A stretch of 64,000 bases of DNA from an uncultured Bacteroidales bacterium (GCA_947303715.1 CAMYYY010000010.1:1-64000); one strand, 5' to 3'. Shown: positions 1 through 9,024, counted from the stretch's first letter. The notes: generated from the sequence alone by a model not told the origin. Numbers and translations: made by a program.

Positions 1-1
1 T

Positions 2-809
2 TTGTTTGCGAAGGAAAATAATATCCGTGTTCCTTCAATGAAAATACTAGAGAATGGCCTCACATTAAAGGAAGGAAAGAAAAAAGAAGGGTATTATGTC
101 GAAAAGTATCGAAATGAAGGCTGGACAATATTAAATAGAACAAAAACAGGTTCTCTTGGCAACATTTTTGTTGTCAAATGGACAAAGAAAACCTGCCATA
201 ATGAAGCTATGAAATATAAGACAAGAGGAGATTTCGCTAAATTCAATGGAAGTGCATACGATGTTGCAAGACGCAATGGTTGGCTTAACGATTACACTTG
301 GTTTGAAGAAATGCAAAAACCTTCCGGATACTGGGAGGATTACGATAATTGTTACAATGCAGCCAAAGAGTGTAAGACGAAAACAGAGTTCATAAAAAAA
401 TATGGAGCAGCTTGGGCTCAATCGAGAAAAAGAGGCTGGCAAAATTATTATGTATGGTTTAATGAAGTAGAAAAGATTGCTTGGAATAAAAAGTGGGATT
501 ACGATACAGTACTCGAAGAAGCAAAAAAGTATAAGACAAGAAAAGAATTTGGTACAAAAGCGCATGGTGCATACAAAGTAGCAGTAAAATGATGTGTTAA
601 GCAGAGCAATAAAAGCTTCAAAGAAAATAAAGTGGACGTATGATGTTTGTCGTGAGATTGCCCTAAAAACAAAGAGTTGTCATGAATTCAGACAAAAATC
701 CAATGGCGCTTATATTGCCTCCTGGCAAAAAGGCTGGTTGGATGATTTCTTTCCCCCGAAAAAGAAAGAGTCATCCTATCAACTTGAACTACCCTTTTCC
801 AACGAATAA
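2..809 (+). pseudogene. Frameshifted repeat protein, open at the left edge
   Basis: Not recognised as a named family. Two reading frames (2-592 and 594-809) carry four diverged copies of a unit of about 40 residues with the pattern W-x-Y-(D/E)...A..(C/Y)KT(K/R).EF......AY..A...GW...-(W)F: roughly residues 60-101, 111-153 and 164-196, then one in the second frame. The first frame ends in TGA at 590-592, just after an A-run (586-589). One extra base there would join the frames inside the third unit, so a 1-base deletion or sequencing error is likely. The linker after the join fits the repeat less well, so a larger lesion is possible. Units of this kind occur in phage and mobile-element proteins near nuclease domains (from memory). 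The AT-rich composition contrasts with the neighbours and suggests transfer. The true start lies outside the window. Confidence 0.6.
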
Positions 810-928
810 TGTCAGCGATTCAAAGCGAGGAAAAAGGTGATGAATAAAGGTCATTCTCCCATCTGAAAAAAGTTTTTTCTTCCATGCGTAAATGGCTCGT
901 TTTCTGTACAGAATCAAAGGATAGAAAG

Positions 929-1038
929 TTTTCATCGCAATGAAAGATTGTTTTCACTGCAATGAAAGATTCTTTTCACTGCAATGATTAATTCTTTTCA
1001 CTGCGATGATTAATTCTTTTCACTGCGATGAAAAAACG
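929..1038. repeat. 22-bp tandem array, five copies
   Basis: Units begin TTTTCA at 929, 951, 973, 995 and 1017, a period of exactly 22 bp. Each has the form TTTTCAcTGCRATGA, and several carry inverted arms TTTCA/TGAAA around a 5-6 base centre. The array sits in a 354-base gene-free stretch (810-1163) that otherwise holds only AT-rich sequence and the hairpin at 1091-1124. Confidence 0.9.
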
Positions 1039-1090
1039 GTATTCTTTGATATTGTCATTCTGATGTCAGATAATACAATAATGAAACCAA

Positions 1091-1124
1091 CATATAGAGA
1101 CACGATGAGACGTATCTCTATATG
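1091..1124. other. Strong hairpin, 10-bp arms
   Basis: CATATAGAGA (1091-1100) and TCTCTATATG (1115-1124) are perfect inverted arms around a 14-base loop that itself contains ACG/CGT. No T-tract follows on either strand, so it is not a standard terminator. Together with a second inverted repeat (GACGG at 1131-1135 with CCGTC at 1152-1156) it may close the minus-strand transcript of the small HTH gene. Confidence 0.6.
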
Positions 1125-1163
1125 ACGTAAGACGGCGGGCTCTCCCCTACCCGTCAGCCGCTG

Positions 1164-1421
1164 TCAATTGGGCTTCTGCTCGGCGAGGATGGCGAGGGCC
1201 TTGTCAAGGACCGTCGTATCGTCGATGCAGACAAGACCTCCGTCGGGGCCCGGCTCAAGGTGGATGCCGACGCTCTCGCCAAGACTGAAGTTCTGGCCGC
1301 CGAAGAAGTTGCGGACAGTCTCAACAGTCATACCGAGCTCGTCGGCAATACGGTGCATGCTGCCTTCGGGAAGTGAGTCCTTGATGGAACGGAGTTCGTT
1401 GAATGTCATTATCTTGCTCAT
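1164..1421 (-). CDS. Small HTH DNA-binding protein, conserved in Bacteroidetes
   Basis: An 85-residue protein starting MSKIMTFNEL. Residues about 15-45 (EGSMHRIADELGMTVETVRN) look like a helix-turn-helix: a helix, a turn at LGM, and a recognition helix TVETVRNFFGG. The acidic C-terminal half (LEPGPDGGLVCIDDTTVLDK) is typical of a short Bacteroidetes family annotated only as DNA-binding protein. It is the last gene of the minus-strand run, 35 bases after the PAP2 gene. Target and role are unknown. Confidence in the gene is high, in function moderate. Confidence 0.75.
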   Translation of the reverse strand: MSKIMTFNELRSIKDSLPEGSMHRIADELGMTVETVRNFFGGQNFSLGESVGIHLEPGPDGGLVCIDDTTVLDKALAILAEQKPN

Positions 1422-1456
1422 ATTTTCAAAAAATTTACTTCAAGTTTATAGTGTGT

Positions 1457-2161
1457 TCACAGGAGCACGCGGTTGATGTAGACGTAGGCGTAGAGGGCAA
1501 TGAAGAGGTATGTCAGGTACACGGTGACGCGGATGGAGATGATGTCGTCACGCAGATAGCCCGACGAGGTGTAGAAGTCGGTAATCTTCTGCGGCGAATG
1601 GCGCATGCGGTTGTTCAGCAGGCGGTAGAGCACATACATCAGCCCTCCCACCAGCATGCCAAACAAAGCTCCGCACAGCACGTCGCCGGGATAGTGTAGT
1701 CCCAGGTAGATGCGCGAGAAGCAGTTGACGAGTGCCCACACCAGCATGGTGACAGTGAAGCCGCTGTTGCGGATGAGCAGCGCCAGGAACATGAAGATGC
1801 CGAAGCTGTTGGCAGCATGCGACGACACGAAGCCGAACTGCCCCGAGCGGGCACCGCCCACAATATCAATCTGGTCCAGCAGCGCAGGATCCTGGCAGGG
1901 GCGCAGACGGCCCACCCACGGTTTGATGAAGCCCGACGTCACACGGTCGCAAATATACACCGTTGCGGCAATCATCAGCGCCAGCAGCAGGAACTGACGC
2001 AGCGAATTGTTCTTCAGCAATACAATCAGGGCCACAAAGGCAAGCGGCATCCAGATCCACGTCCCCGTGAATAACCGCATGACACCGTCCATGTAGAGCG
2101 AGTCGCTCCCATTGAGGGCAAGCATCAGGCGCTGGTCAAAGGCTGTCAGGTCGCTAAACAT
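1457..2161 (-). CDS. PAP2-superfamily membrane phosphatase
   Basis: A 234-residue integral membrane protein with all three motifs of the PAP2/lipid phosphate phosphatase family: KPWVGRLRP at 80-88, SSHAANS at 113-119 (Ser in place of the usual Pro before SGH, and Ala in place of Gly) and SRIYLGLHYPGD at 149-160, with the catalytic His in the last. Hydrophobic segments lie at about 25-50, 55-75, 120-145 and 165-190. Members remove phosphate from undecaprenyl pyrophosphate, phosphatidylglycerol phosphate or lipid A; the substrate here cannot be told. It follows batE on the same strand by 28 bases and may be co-transcribed with it. Confidence 0.9.
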   Translation of the reverse strand: MFSDLTAFDQRLMLALNGSDSLYMDGVMRLFTGTWIWMPLAFVALIVLLKNNSLRQFLLLALMIAATVYICDRVTSGFIKPWVGRLRPCQDPALLDQIDIVGGARSGQFGFVSSHAANSFGIFMFLALLIRNSGFTVTMLVWALVNCFSRIYLGLHYPGDVLCGALFGMLVGGLMYVLYRLLNNRMRHSPQKITDFYTSSGYLRDDIISIRVTVYLTYLFIALYAYVYINRVLL

Positions 2162-2189
2162 CTATCACTATATGTTTAAGGTAGTTAAT

Positions 2190-3017
2190 TTATATAATTT
2201 CCAAGGCTTTGGTTTCAATCCAGCCAACGTTACCGTCCTCGAGGGCAATCTCCTTCCAAGCTTGCATGGAGCCGTCGGTGATGGTCACCTTGCGCCCTTC
2301 GTGGATGACGAACAGCTCGGTGCCGCTGGCACTGGGCGTGCTGCGTACCACCACGCTAGGCTGCATGACGATGGCCTCTGTCCTGACGGTGAGACGCCGC
2401 TTCTGGCTGTGGCCGATGGCGTTGGCACACAGCGTCAACACTAGCAGCACCAGCGCAAGCACCAGCGACGTCTTGCGCAGACTGCGCTTCTTGCCGAACA
2501 CACACATAGCTACCATCGCTAAGAAGAGCACAAACAGCACAATGCCCAACTGAGCCCAGCCGTCGAGGGACAGCAGGCTGGCAAAGTTGCGGAACCAGCG
2601 CACGAAGAAGATTTCCACCCGCTCAGAGGTGCGGTCGATGGTCTTGCTCCGTGCCAGCTCAAGGTTGAAGCGGATGTCCTTGTCGGCAGGGGCAAGGCGC
2701 AGGGCGCGCTCGTAGTTGAGGATGGCACGTGCCATGTCATCCTCTTTATAATAGGCATTGCCGAGGTTATAGTAAAGCGTGGCCGACTCGCCATCAGTCA
2801 GCAGACGTTCGTAGACATCCACAGCCGTGGCATAGTCGCCAGCCGAATAGGCACTGTCGCCCAGAGCCTTGGTGAGCTCCGTCTGGGTGCTGTCAGCCGC
2901 AAAGCTGAACGACTGCGACGTCAGCGTGTCACCCTCCTGAGCAAACGTAGTGAATGCGAAAAAGAATAATGAAAAATGAAATATGAAAAATGAAGAATAG
3001 AATGTCTTGCTTCTCAT
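2190..3017 (-). CDS. batE: BatE-like TPR/SH3-like membrane protein
   Basis: The last bat gene. After a Phe-rich signal peptide come TPR units (about residues 45-130, with TLYYNLGNAYYKEDDMARAI), two membrane segments around LLSLDGWAQLGIVLFVLFLA and TSLVLALVLLVLTLCA, and a C-terminal SH3-like fold ending VGWIETKALEII. This is the BatE layout of Bacteroidetes aerotolerance operons. An upstream TTG at 3026 is possible, but ATG at 3017 is preferred. The signal peptide coding region (2958-3001) is built from a dispersed AATGAAAA-type repeat, and the leader (3018-3062) from AATTCCTAATTTCTAATT repeats, both odd for an essential-looking gene. Confidence 0.85.
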   Translation of the reverse strand: MRSKTFYSSFFIFHFSLFFFAFTTFAQEGDTLTSQSFSFAADSTQTELTKALGDSAYSAGDYATAVDVYERLLTDGESATLYYNLGNAYYKEDDMARAILNYERALRLAPADKDIRFNLELARSKTIDRTSERVEIFFVRWFRNFASLLSLDGWAQLGIVLFVLFLAMVAMCVFGKKRSLRKTSLVLALVLLVLTLCANAIGHSQKRRLTVRTEAIVMQPSVVVRSTPSASGTELFVIHEGRKVTITDGSMQAWKEIALEDGNVGWIETKALEII

Positions 3018-3066
3018 AATTCTCAAATTTTAATTCCTAATTTCTAATTCCTAATTCTTAATTTTA
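2958..3066. repeat. Short dispersed repeats at the batD/batE junction
   Basis: Two simple families abut. Bases 2958-3001 repeat the pattern AATGAAAAATGAA inside the batE signal peptide, and bases 3018-3062 repeat AATTCCTAATTTCTAATT between batE and batD. Related sequence of the second family recurs at 46033-46076, 53161-53180 and 58694-58709. Confidence 0.7.
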
Positions 3067-4913
3067 ATGCTGTTCTCCAACTTGTCCATCAAGTTGACGG
3101 TGCGGTCGTAGATATCCTGCACCTTGATGCCGGAGATGGCAGGTGCATAGCGAGCAAACTCGCAGTCGCTCAGCAGTGTGGTGAATTCGTTGACAGTCGT
3201 CTCAGGGACATCCCGGGCAGCAAGCTCCGAAGCGATGTTGTCTTTCGAAAGGCTGGCAACGGGGATGCCCAGCTTGTCGCTTGTGTAGCCCCACAGGGCC
3301 TTCAGCACCTCGTCGTAGAACGCAGCCTCGTTGCCGCTGGCCATCAGCTTCTTGGCAGCATTCAGTCGTTTCGAAGCCACCTTGTTGGCTTTCTTCGTCT
3401 TCACCTTGGCAATGTTAGCATTCTCCACCGCCTTCTTCCGCCAGACAAGGACTGCTGCCAGCAACAGCAGCGCAGGAACAAGATAGCAGAGCCAGTAGCG
3501 TGTGGAACCGAAAAAGTACTCCCCTGACTTCTGAAGCGGAGCCTCCTTCAGCTTGATGTAGCGGATGTCTTCGCCCAGCAGACGGAGGTCCTCCTTGTTC
3601 ACATAGCCCGAGGTGACAGCCGTTGTCGAACCACTGCCGCGATTGACCTTCAACGCATAGGGCGTGGTGGTGAGCGTCTTGTAGGCCTTGGCCTTCGTAT
3701 CGAAGTACGAGAACTCAAAGCCGGGAATCTCATACTCTCCGGCATGGCGCGGAATAGCCAGATACTCAATCACCTTGTTGCCCGATAATCCTCCCGTCTT
3801 CAGCTTGAAGTTGTTCTCCACCTTCGGGTCATACACCTCAAAATCAGCAGGGAAATTCAGCTCGGGAGTCTTCAGCAGCTTCATGTTACCTGTGCCAGAG
3901 ATGACAAGACGAACGGTAACAGCCTCATTCTCCTTCAGCTCCTGGGTGCTGATGTCGGACGAAATGCTGAATTCGCCCACTCCACCATAGTACGACGCTG
4001 GACGTCCGGCTGGGAGCGGACTAACCTCGATGGTCACCTTTGGTGTGCGGAGCGACTTCTGGACTTTCGTATAGCTGCTGCCCCCATTAAAGAAGATATC
4101 AAAGGGATCGGCATTACGCACTTGTTGGTAGATGCTACCCTCATAGGTGACAGAGGGAATCTCCAGCGTGCCCGATTGCTGAGGAAAGAGCACAAACTGC
4201 CGCCAGACAAGCGTCTTGTAGTTGCGTCCACGGTAATGCTCAAGCGTAAACTGCTTGTTAGCGGGTAAATCCACTTCCTGCATGTGAAATCCCTTGAGAT
4301 CCGGCATCTTGCCGTCAAGCTCACGGAGGTCAACGGTGGTGTACACTTTATAGGTAAGCAGAATAGCCTCCTGCTCATAGACTTTCGTCTTGTTTGCCGA
4401 AGCAATGAGGAAGATGTCGCTGTCGCTGATTTGCCCATTGCTGGAAGAAGAGGTGGAAGCACCGCCCTGCGTACGCCCGGAATTGGAGGAGCCGGAGGAA
4501 GAGGAACCGCTGCTCCCCTGCCCTGCTGAGGTGTTATCAGGGGGAAGCACTTTGATGGTGACGCTCTTCGACTCGTACGTCTTTCCTCCCACCTCAATGG
4601 AAGCTGGAGGGATGGTATAGGTGCCCTCTTTCCGGCCTCGCAGCACATAAGTGTAGGTGATGGAAGAGCTCGTCTTGCCATTGACCATGGAGAACTGCGA
4701 GGAACGGCTCGGCCCCATCAGCACATCGAAGTCAGTAATGTTGCCAATGCGGAAATCCTTTACCTTTTGGGTGTTGATGGTATAGGCTAACTGAAATTGA
4801 TTGCCCTGTACCACCGCATTGGGTGCCTGGACGGTGAAGCTCACGTCGTCGGCATAAGCCCCTCCTGCCGTCAGCAGGAAAAGGGCGATGAACAAAAGGT
4901 TCTTATTCTTCAT
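3051..4913 (-). CDS. batD: BatD oxygen-tolerance protein
   Basis: 620 residues. A signal peptide (MKNKNLLFIALFLLTAGGAYA) is followed by several beta-rich Ig-like domains (DVSFTVQAPNAVVQGNQFQL is the usual BatD opening), a Ser/Gly-rich linker near 130-160, one membrane helix near 475-495 (YWLCYLVPALLLLAAVLVW) and a cytoplasmic helical tail. BatD proteins are thought to form a periplasmic scaffold with the VWA proteins BatA and BatB. The gene lies between batC and batE in standard order. The length fits full-length BatD. Confidence 0.92.
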   Translation of the reverse strand: MKNKNLLFIALFLLTAGGAYADDVSFTVQAPNAVVQGNQFQLAYTINTQKVKDFRIGNITDFDVLMGPSRSSQFSMVNGKTSSSITYTYVLRGRKEGTYTIPPASIEVGGKTYESKSVTIKVLPPDNTSAGQGSSGSSSSGSSNSGRTQGGASTSSSSNGQISDSDIFLIASANKTKVYEQEAILLTYKVYTTVDLRELDGKMPDLKGFHMQEVDLPANKQFTLEHYRGRNYKTLVWRQFVLFPQQSGTLEIPSVTYEGSIYQQVRNADPFDIFFNGGSSYTKVQKSLRTPKVTIEVSPLPAGRPASYYGGVGEFSISSDISTQELKENEAVTVRLVISGTGNMKLLKTPELNFPADFEVYDPKVENNFKLKTGGLSGNKVIEYLAIPRHAGEYEIPGFEFSYFDTKAKAYKTLTTTPYALKVNRGSGSTTAVTSGYVNKEDLRLLGEDIRYIKLKEAPLQKSGEYFFGSTRYWLCYLVPALLLLAAVLVWRKKAVENANIAKVKTKKANKVASKRLNAAKKLMASGNEAAFYDEVLKALWGYTSDKLGIPVASLSKDNIASELAARDVPETTVNEFTTLLSDCEFARYAPAISGIKVQDIYDRTVNLMDKLENSIKIKN

Positions 4914-4974
4914 GTCTATATATTCAAATTCCTTGATTCTAATTCCTCATTCCTTTTTTTCTCTCACTTCTATT

Positions 4975-5766
4975 TTACCAGTCTTTCTCCAACTTGCGGT
5001 TCTTCTGATTCTCAATCTTCTGAGCCTTTTCCTGCAAGTCTTTTTCATCCTGCATCAGAGCCTGCAGTATCTGTTCGGCATTCTCTTTGGAGATGTCGCG
5101 CTCCTGCTCTTGTTGCTGCTGTTGCTGCTCCTGCTGTTCCTGCTGCTGTTGCTGTTGATTCTCGCTGCTCTGTTGCTCTTGTTGCTGCTGATCTTGCTGA
5201 TTCTGATTTTGTCCAGGAGGAACAGCATTGTAGATAGCCTTTGCCTTTGCCAGATTGTAGCGCGTCTCATGGTCAGCGGGATTGGCACGCAGAGCATCTT
5301 TATAAGCATCGATGCAGGCAGCATACGTCTGCTTGACTCCCTCCTTGCGGGCATTCATCTCAAATAATCCGCGCAAATAAAGTGTGTTACCGATGTTATG
5401 ACTAATGGCAGCTTTCGTCATAGGGTCAGTTTCGTTAGCTCCAGCAGCGGTATAAAGCTCAATGATTTCCTGACAGATTTCGCTGAATTGTTCTGAGGGG
5501 ACGCTGTCAGTAACCAAATGGCTGTAGAGTGTATTGGCCAAGTTGTACTTCGCATCGATGTTAGCTGGATTCATGTCGGCAGCCTTGCGGTATTTGATTT
5601 CAGCTTTGTGCCAAAGGCTGTCGTTGTAAGCACGGTTGCCGCTACGCACATAGCTTCGGTCGGTACGACGTTGAGCCATTGCAGGCTGCACGGCAAAAGC
5701 GAGCAATAAGCAGAAGCATGCTAAAACATGAAGCGGAGTATGAGTGATAATGCTATGCTTTTTCAT
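4975..5766 (-). CDS. batC: BatC TPR protein with a glutamine-rich tail
   Basis: 263 residues: a signal peptide (about 1-31, cleavage after AMA), TPR-like repeats at about 45-190 (WHKAEIKYRKAADMNPANID, DAYKDALRANPADHETRYNL), then a run of almost pure Gln/Glu (about 190-220) and a charged helical tail. The start overlaps the batB stop by 14 bases, so translation is probably coupled. The poly-Gln coding region gives long Leu-rich shadow frames on the other strand. The protein is periplasmic and probably docks other Bat proteins through its TPRs. Confidence 0.88.
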   Translation of the reverse strand: MKKHSIITHTPLHVLACFCLLLAFAVQPAMAQRRTDRSYVRSGNRAYNDSLWHKAEIKYRKAADMNPANIDAKYNLANTLYSHLVTDSVPSEQFSEICQEIIELYTAAGANETDPMTKAAISHNIGNTLYLRGLFEMNARKEGVKQTYAACIDAYKDALRANPADHETRYNLAKAKAIYNAVPPGQNQNQQDQQQQEQQSSENQQQQQQEQQEQQQQQQEQERDISKENAEQILQALMQDEKDLQEKAQKIENQKNRKLEKDW

Positions 5767-6784
5767 CGCGGAATAGTTTAATGTTCTTTAACAAAGGATT
5801 CTTCCTCAGCAGGATAAGCATCTCCAGCGCAAGGAGGATAAAGGCTATCCATGCCAAAACTTGAAACTGTTCATTATAGTCGGAAAAAACGGTGGTTTCC
5901 AAATCAGCCTTTGCCAACTTGTCAATCTCCTTCTGCAGGAGCTTTTGTGCAGCATTGGTATTGTCTACACGAATATAGGCACCTCCACCTGCTTTGGCTA
6001 TTTCCTGACACATCTGCTCATTCAAACGAGTTACGATGACATTGCCATCCTTGTCCTTACGGTAGTCATTGGCTTTTGTGCCAGGGATAGGTGAACCTTC
6101 GGGTGAGCCAACGCCCAGCACATAAACCAACATCCCATTTTCAGCAGCAGCCTTTGCAGCCTCCTCTGCCCCACCCTCGTGGTTTTCTCCATCGGTGATG
6201 ATGATGATGGCGCGTCCGACATCCTCTCGCGGCGTAAAGCTGCGGGTGGCCATATTGATGGCAGCACGGATGTCAGTACCCTGCGTAGAAATAAGGTCCG
6301 GCTGTATGGTTTCCAGAAACATCTTGGCAGAGATGAAGTCGCTGGTAATAGGCAGTTGAATGAAAGCCTCCCCTGCAAAGACGATAAGTCCAATTTTGTC
6401 ATCTTGCATCTCGTCAACCAACTTGGCAATGATTTTTTTCGATTTCTCCAATCGGCTGGGGGCAACATCCTGTGCCAGCATGGAGTTAGAGATATCAAGG
6501 GCTATCACCGTCTCAATTCCTTGCCGCTTGATAGTTTCCATCTTCGTACCAAATTGGGGACGTGCTGCAACCAGAATGAGGAAGAACAGCGCTGCAAACG
6601 TTAGCCAGAACTTCAAATTGTAGCGTGCCGGGGAGGCATCAGGCATCATCTCCTTCAACAACTGCGGGTCGCCATACGTCCTAAGGTTACGTTTCCGCCG
6701 CACGTTTGATGCGATGAAAAGGATAACCATTACGGGAAGGGCTATCAGCAGGAAGAGGTATGTGGGTTGTTCAAATCTAAACAT
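5753..6784 (-). CDS. batB: BatB, VWA-domain membrane protein
   Basis: 343 residues. Two N-terminal membrane helices (about 8-28 and 57-75) precede a von Willebrand A domain with an intact MIDAS motif (ALDISNSMLAQD, near residue 95) and the later TDGENHEGG loop. A C-terminal helix near 315-332 (VLAWIAFILLALEMLILLR) anchors the end. Pairing with the next VWA gene upstream gives the BatA-BatB tandem. The VWA domain faces the periplasm and is expected to bind a partner through a divalent metal. Confidence 0.92.
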   Translation of the reverse strand: MFRFEQPTYLFLLIALPVMVILFIASNVRRKRNLRTYGDPQLLKEMMPDASPARYNLKFWLTFAALFFLILVAARPQFGTKMETIKRQGIETVIALDISNSMLAQDVAPSRLEKSKKIIAKLVDEMQDDKIGLIVFAGEAFIQLPITSDFISAKMFLETIQPDLISTQGTDIRAAINMATRSFTPREDVGRAIIIITDGENHEGGAEEAAKAAAENGMLVYVLGVGSPEGSPIPGTKANDYRKDKDGNVIVTRLNEQMCQEIAKAGGGAYIRVDNTNAAQKLLQKEIDKLAKADLETTVFSDYNEQFQVLAWIAFILLALEMLILLRKNPLLKNIKLFRDEKA

Positions 6785-6814
6785 GACTCATTTCTCATTT
6801 AGTAATCAACATTA

Positions 6815-7813
6815 TCATGGAATACGACGAAGAAGGGTGAGGCGCAGGAGCAGTTCCAACAGAATACATAACACAGCAGCAAGGGCGAAGGGCATGAACT
6901 CCTCGTTTTTTCGGCTGAAGTCTTTCACGTTCAATTTCGTCTTTTCCAATTTGTCAATTTCCTCATACACCTCTTTTAGCTTGCTGTTGCTGGTGGCACG
7001 GTAATATTGTCCGTCCGCCGTCTGGGCAATCTGCTGCAACGTGTTCTCGTCAATTTCCACAGGAATATTCTGGTACATGATAGTGCCGCCGTAAGTAATG
7101 GGGTAAGGAGCCGTTCCGTTTGTACCCACACCGATAGTATAGACACGGATGCCGAAGGTCTTGGCAATCTCAGCAGCTGTCAGCGGGGAAATCTCGCCTC
7201 GGTTATTCGAACCGTCAGTGAGCAGAATGATAACTTTCGATTTTGCCTTGCTGTCCTTCAGACGGGTAACGGCGTTTGCGATGCCATCGCCGATTGCCGT
7301 TCCATCCATGATAATACCCTCCTGCACCATCTTGCACGATACGCTGTTGAAGATATTCAACAACACGGTATGGTCGGTTGTCAAGGGAGATTGTGTGAAA
7401 CTTTGTCCAGCAAAGATGGTAAGACCAATGTTGTCGTTCGGACGTCCGTTGATGAAGTCTGCAGCGACCTGTTTGGCTGCCTCCAGACGGTTGGGCTTAA
7501 GATCCTCAGCCAACATACTGGTGGAAATATCAACAGCCATCATAATATCAATACCTTCCACCTCACTTCTTTGCCAGCTATGTGTAGATTGCGGACGTGC
7601 AAGGACGATAATCAACAAAACTAATCCAGCAACCCTCAACAAGAAGGGAACGTGACGAAGCCACGTCAGAGGGCTCTTGGGCAATTGCGCATACATGGAG
7701 GTAGTGGAGACCTGCATGGATGGCTCACTTTGGTCGTTGCGCAGCAGATACCAAACGATATAAGCAGCAACGGGAAGCAATAGAAGAAAGTATCCTGGAT
7801 TTGCAAATGTCAT
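6815..7813 (-). CDS. batA: BatA, VWA-domain membrane protein
   Basis: 332 residues with helices near 8-25 and 57-75, a VWA domain with MIDAS AVDISTSMLAED (near 93) and TDGSNNRGE, and a C-terminal helix ending LLLRLTLLRRIP. The start is supported by a purine-rich site (AGAGGAGGAAAGAG) just upstream of ATG at 7813. It is a paralogue of BatB, 30 bases downstream. Role as for Bat complexes: envelope stress or oxygen tolerance, with mechanism not settled. Confidence 0.92.
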   Translation of the reverse strand: MTFANPGYFLLLLPVAAYIVWYLLRNDQSEPSMQVSTTSMYAQLPKSPLTWLRHVPFLLRVAGLVLLIIVLARPQSTHSWQRSEVEGIDIMMAVDISTSMLAEDLKPNRLEAAKQVAADFINGRPNDNIGLTIFAGQSFTQSPLTTDHTVLLNIFNSVSCKMVQEGIIMDGTAIGDGIANAVTRLKDSKAKSKVIILLTDGSNNRGEISPLTAAEIAKTFGIRVYTIGVGTNGTAPYPITYGGTIMYQNIPVEIDENTLQQIAQTADGQYYRATSNSKLKEVYEEIDKLEKTKLNVKDFSRKNEEFMPFALAAVLCILLELLLRLTLLRRIP

Positions 7814-7828
7814 AGCTCTTTCCTCCTC

Positions 7829-9001
7829 TTAAATGAATAAAAAGACGAAATTCGTTAGAATCCAGGCAAGCAATAGTACGCCTGAAATGCCCACCACAAT
7901 GAGGCCTGCAAGGAGCCAGCGTTTCTGCATAATTGACATACCTTTGACAACCTCTATGTATTCAATGACTTGCTCCTGTCCTTCAACCTCTTCGGGTTTC
8001 GTCTTTTCAACAAAGTCCGTGACCACACCATAATGGTGCATCTTTTCGTTTTCGTAGGGTTTGAATTTTGCAAACTTAGCGAAATCAGATGTAGTCAAAA
8101 GGTTTTGCAACTCATCGTATTGCTCTGGAGTGACAATTGCCTGAAGTTTTTCCATCACTTCGCTTGATGTCATTTCCGTAGCATTAATGCCAAATCGGTT
8201 TTGAATATAGATACGCAGGGCATCGGTAAGCTCTGTGTAATATTCCTTTGCATCTTCCTTCATCCAACCCTTGTTCTCGTGGATTTCATCCAGCGATTGT
8301 CCGGCTCGAATGTGTGCAGGAATCTTTGGTTCCAATGTCACACGTCGTAAGATGGGTTGATTCTTAATGTAGTGGCGAAGCAGGTAGATGAACAACAGCA
8401 CCAGCACAACAACGCCAATTAGCAACAACAGCAAGGGTTTCACTTCGCTGAATAGCAGAGGTGCCTTACGGATACCCTTAATGCCACAGAAAGTGTAGAG
8501 GTATTTGTCGTCGATAGTGTTATTCTCAGGCATAACTTCTTCAAACATCCACACCTTCAGAGCAAGCGTATTCGAGCAATAGACGTTACTGTCGGACATC
8601 ACCTCGAAACTGTTGATATGATAAAGGCCTGGATTGAATGATGTGATGATGATGTCCTGATGCAGCGTCATGCGCTTTCCGTCGTTCAGTAACGTGGTGT
8701 CAACAACAGACTTCTCCACCACTTCGATGTCTGCCGAAAGGGAGTCACGGATTTGTGGCATCAGCGCCTCCTCTAGCAAAAACGAAAGGGTATCGCTAAT
8801 CTCAGGCATCGTAACCACTTGATTCCTGTCGCAGGTGACATTCAGATGGATGGCCGTCTGTTCACCTATCAGCAGATTTAAGCTGTCGATAGTGGCTTCC
8901 ACCTTGATGTTTGACTGTCCCCAAATCGGAATCATTCCTATGCAACTTAGAAGGAACAAACCAAAAATCAGTCGTTCTTTATTGTGAAACAAGAATTTCA
9001 T
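7829..9001 (-). CDS. Short BatD-like membrane protein of the bat operon
   Basis: 390 residues. A signal segment (GLFLLSCIGMIPIWGQ), an Ig-like periplasmic part (IKVEATIDSLNLLIGEQTAI resembles the BatD first domain), a membrane helix near 187-210 (PLLLLLIGVVVLVLLFIYLL), a cytoplasmic helical region containing YTELTDALRIYIQNRFGINA, and a second C-terminal helix. The cytoplasmic part resembles the tail of BatD and of DUF4381 proteins, which occur at this position between DUF58 and VWA genes in related operons. Probably a membrane adaptor of the MoxR/VWA system; specific function unknown. Confidence 0.8.
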   Translation of the reverse strand: MKFLFHNKERLIFGLFLLSCIGMIPIWGQSNIKVEATIDSLNLLIGEQTAIHLNVTCDRNQVVTMPEISDTLSFLLEEALMPQIRDSLSADIEVVEKSVVDTTLLNDGKRMTLHQDIIITSFNPGLYHINSFEVMSDSNVYCSNTLALKVWMFEEVMPENNTIDDKYLYTFCGIKGIRKAPLLFSEVKPLLLLLIGVVVLVLLFIYLLRHYIKNQPILRRVTLEPKIPAHIRAGQSLDEIHENKGWMKEDAKEYYTELTDALRIYIQNRFGINATEMTSSEVMEKLQAIVTPEQYDELQNLLTTSDFAKFAKFKPYENEKMHHYGVVTDFVEKTKPEEVEGQEQVIEYIEVVKGMSIMQKRWLLAGLIVVGISGVLLLAWILTNFVFLFI

Positions 9002-9024
9002 AATACATCTCTCATCATAATTCG

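Noticed and set aside
929..1038. CRISPR array
   Set aside because: The 22-bp units are contiguous with no spacers and there are no cas genes. The same holds for the arrays at 16871, 44469 and 56353.
4888..5367. Leu-rich plus-strand frame of 159 residues
   Set aside because: It is the complement of the poly-Gln region and surroundings of batC.
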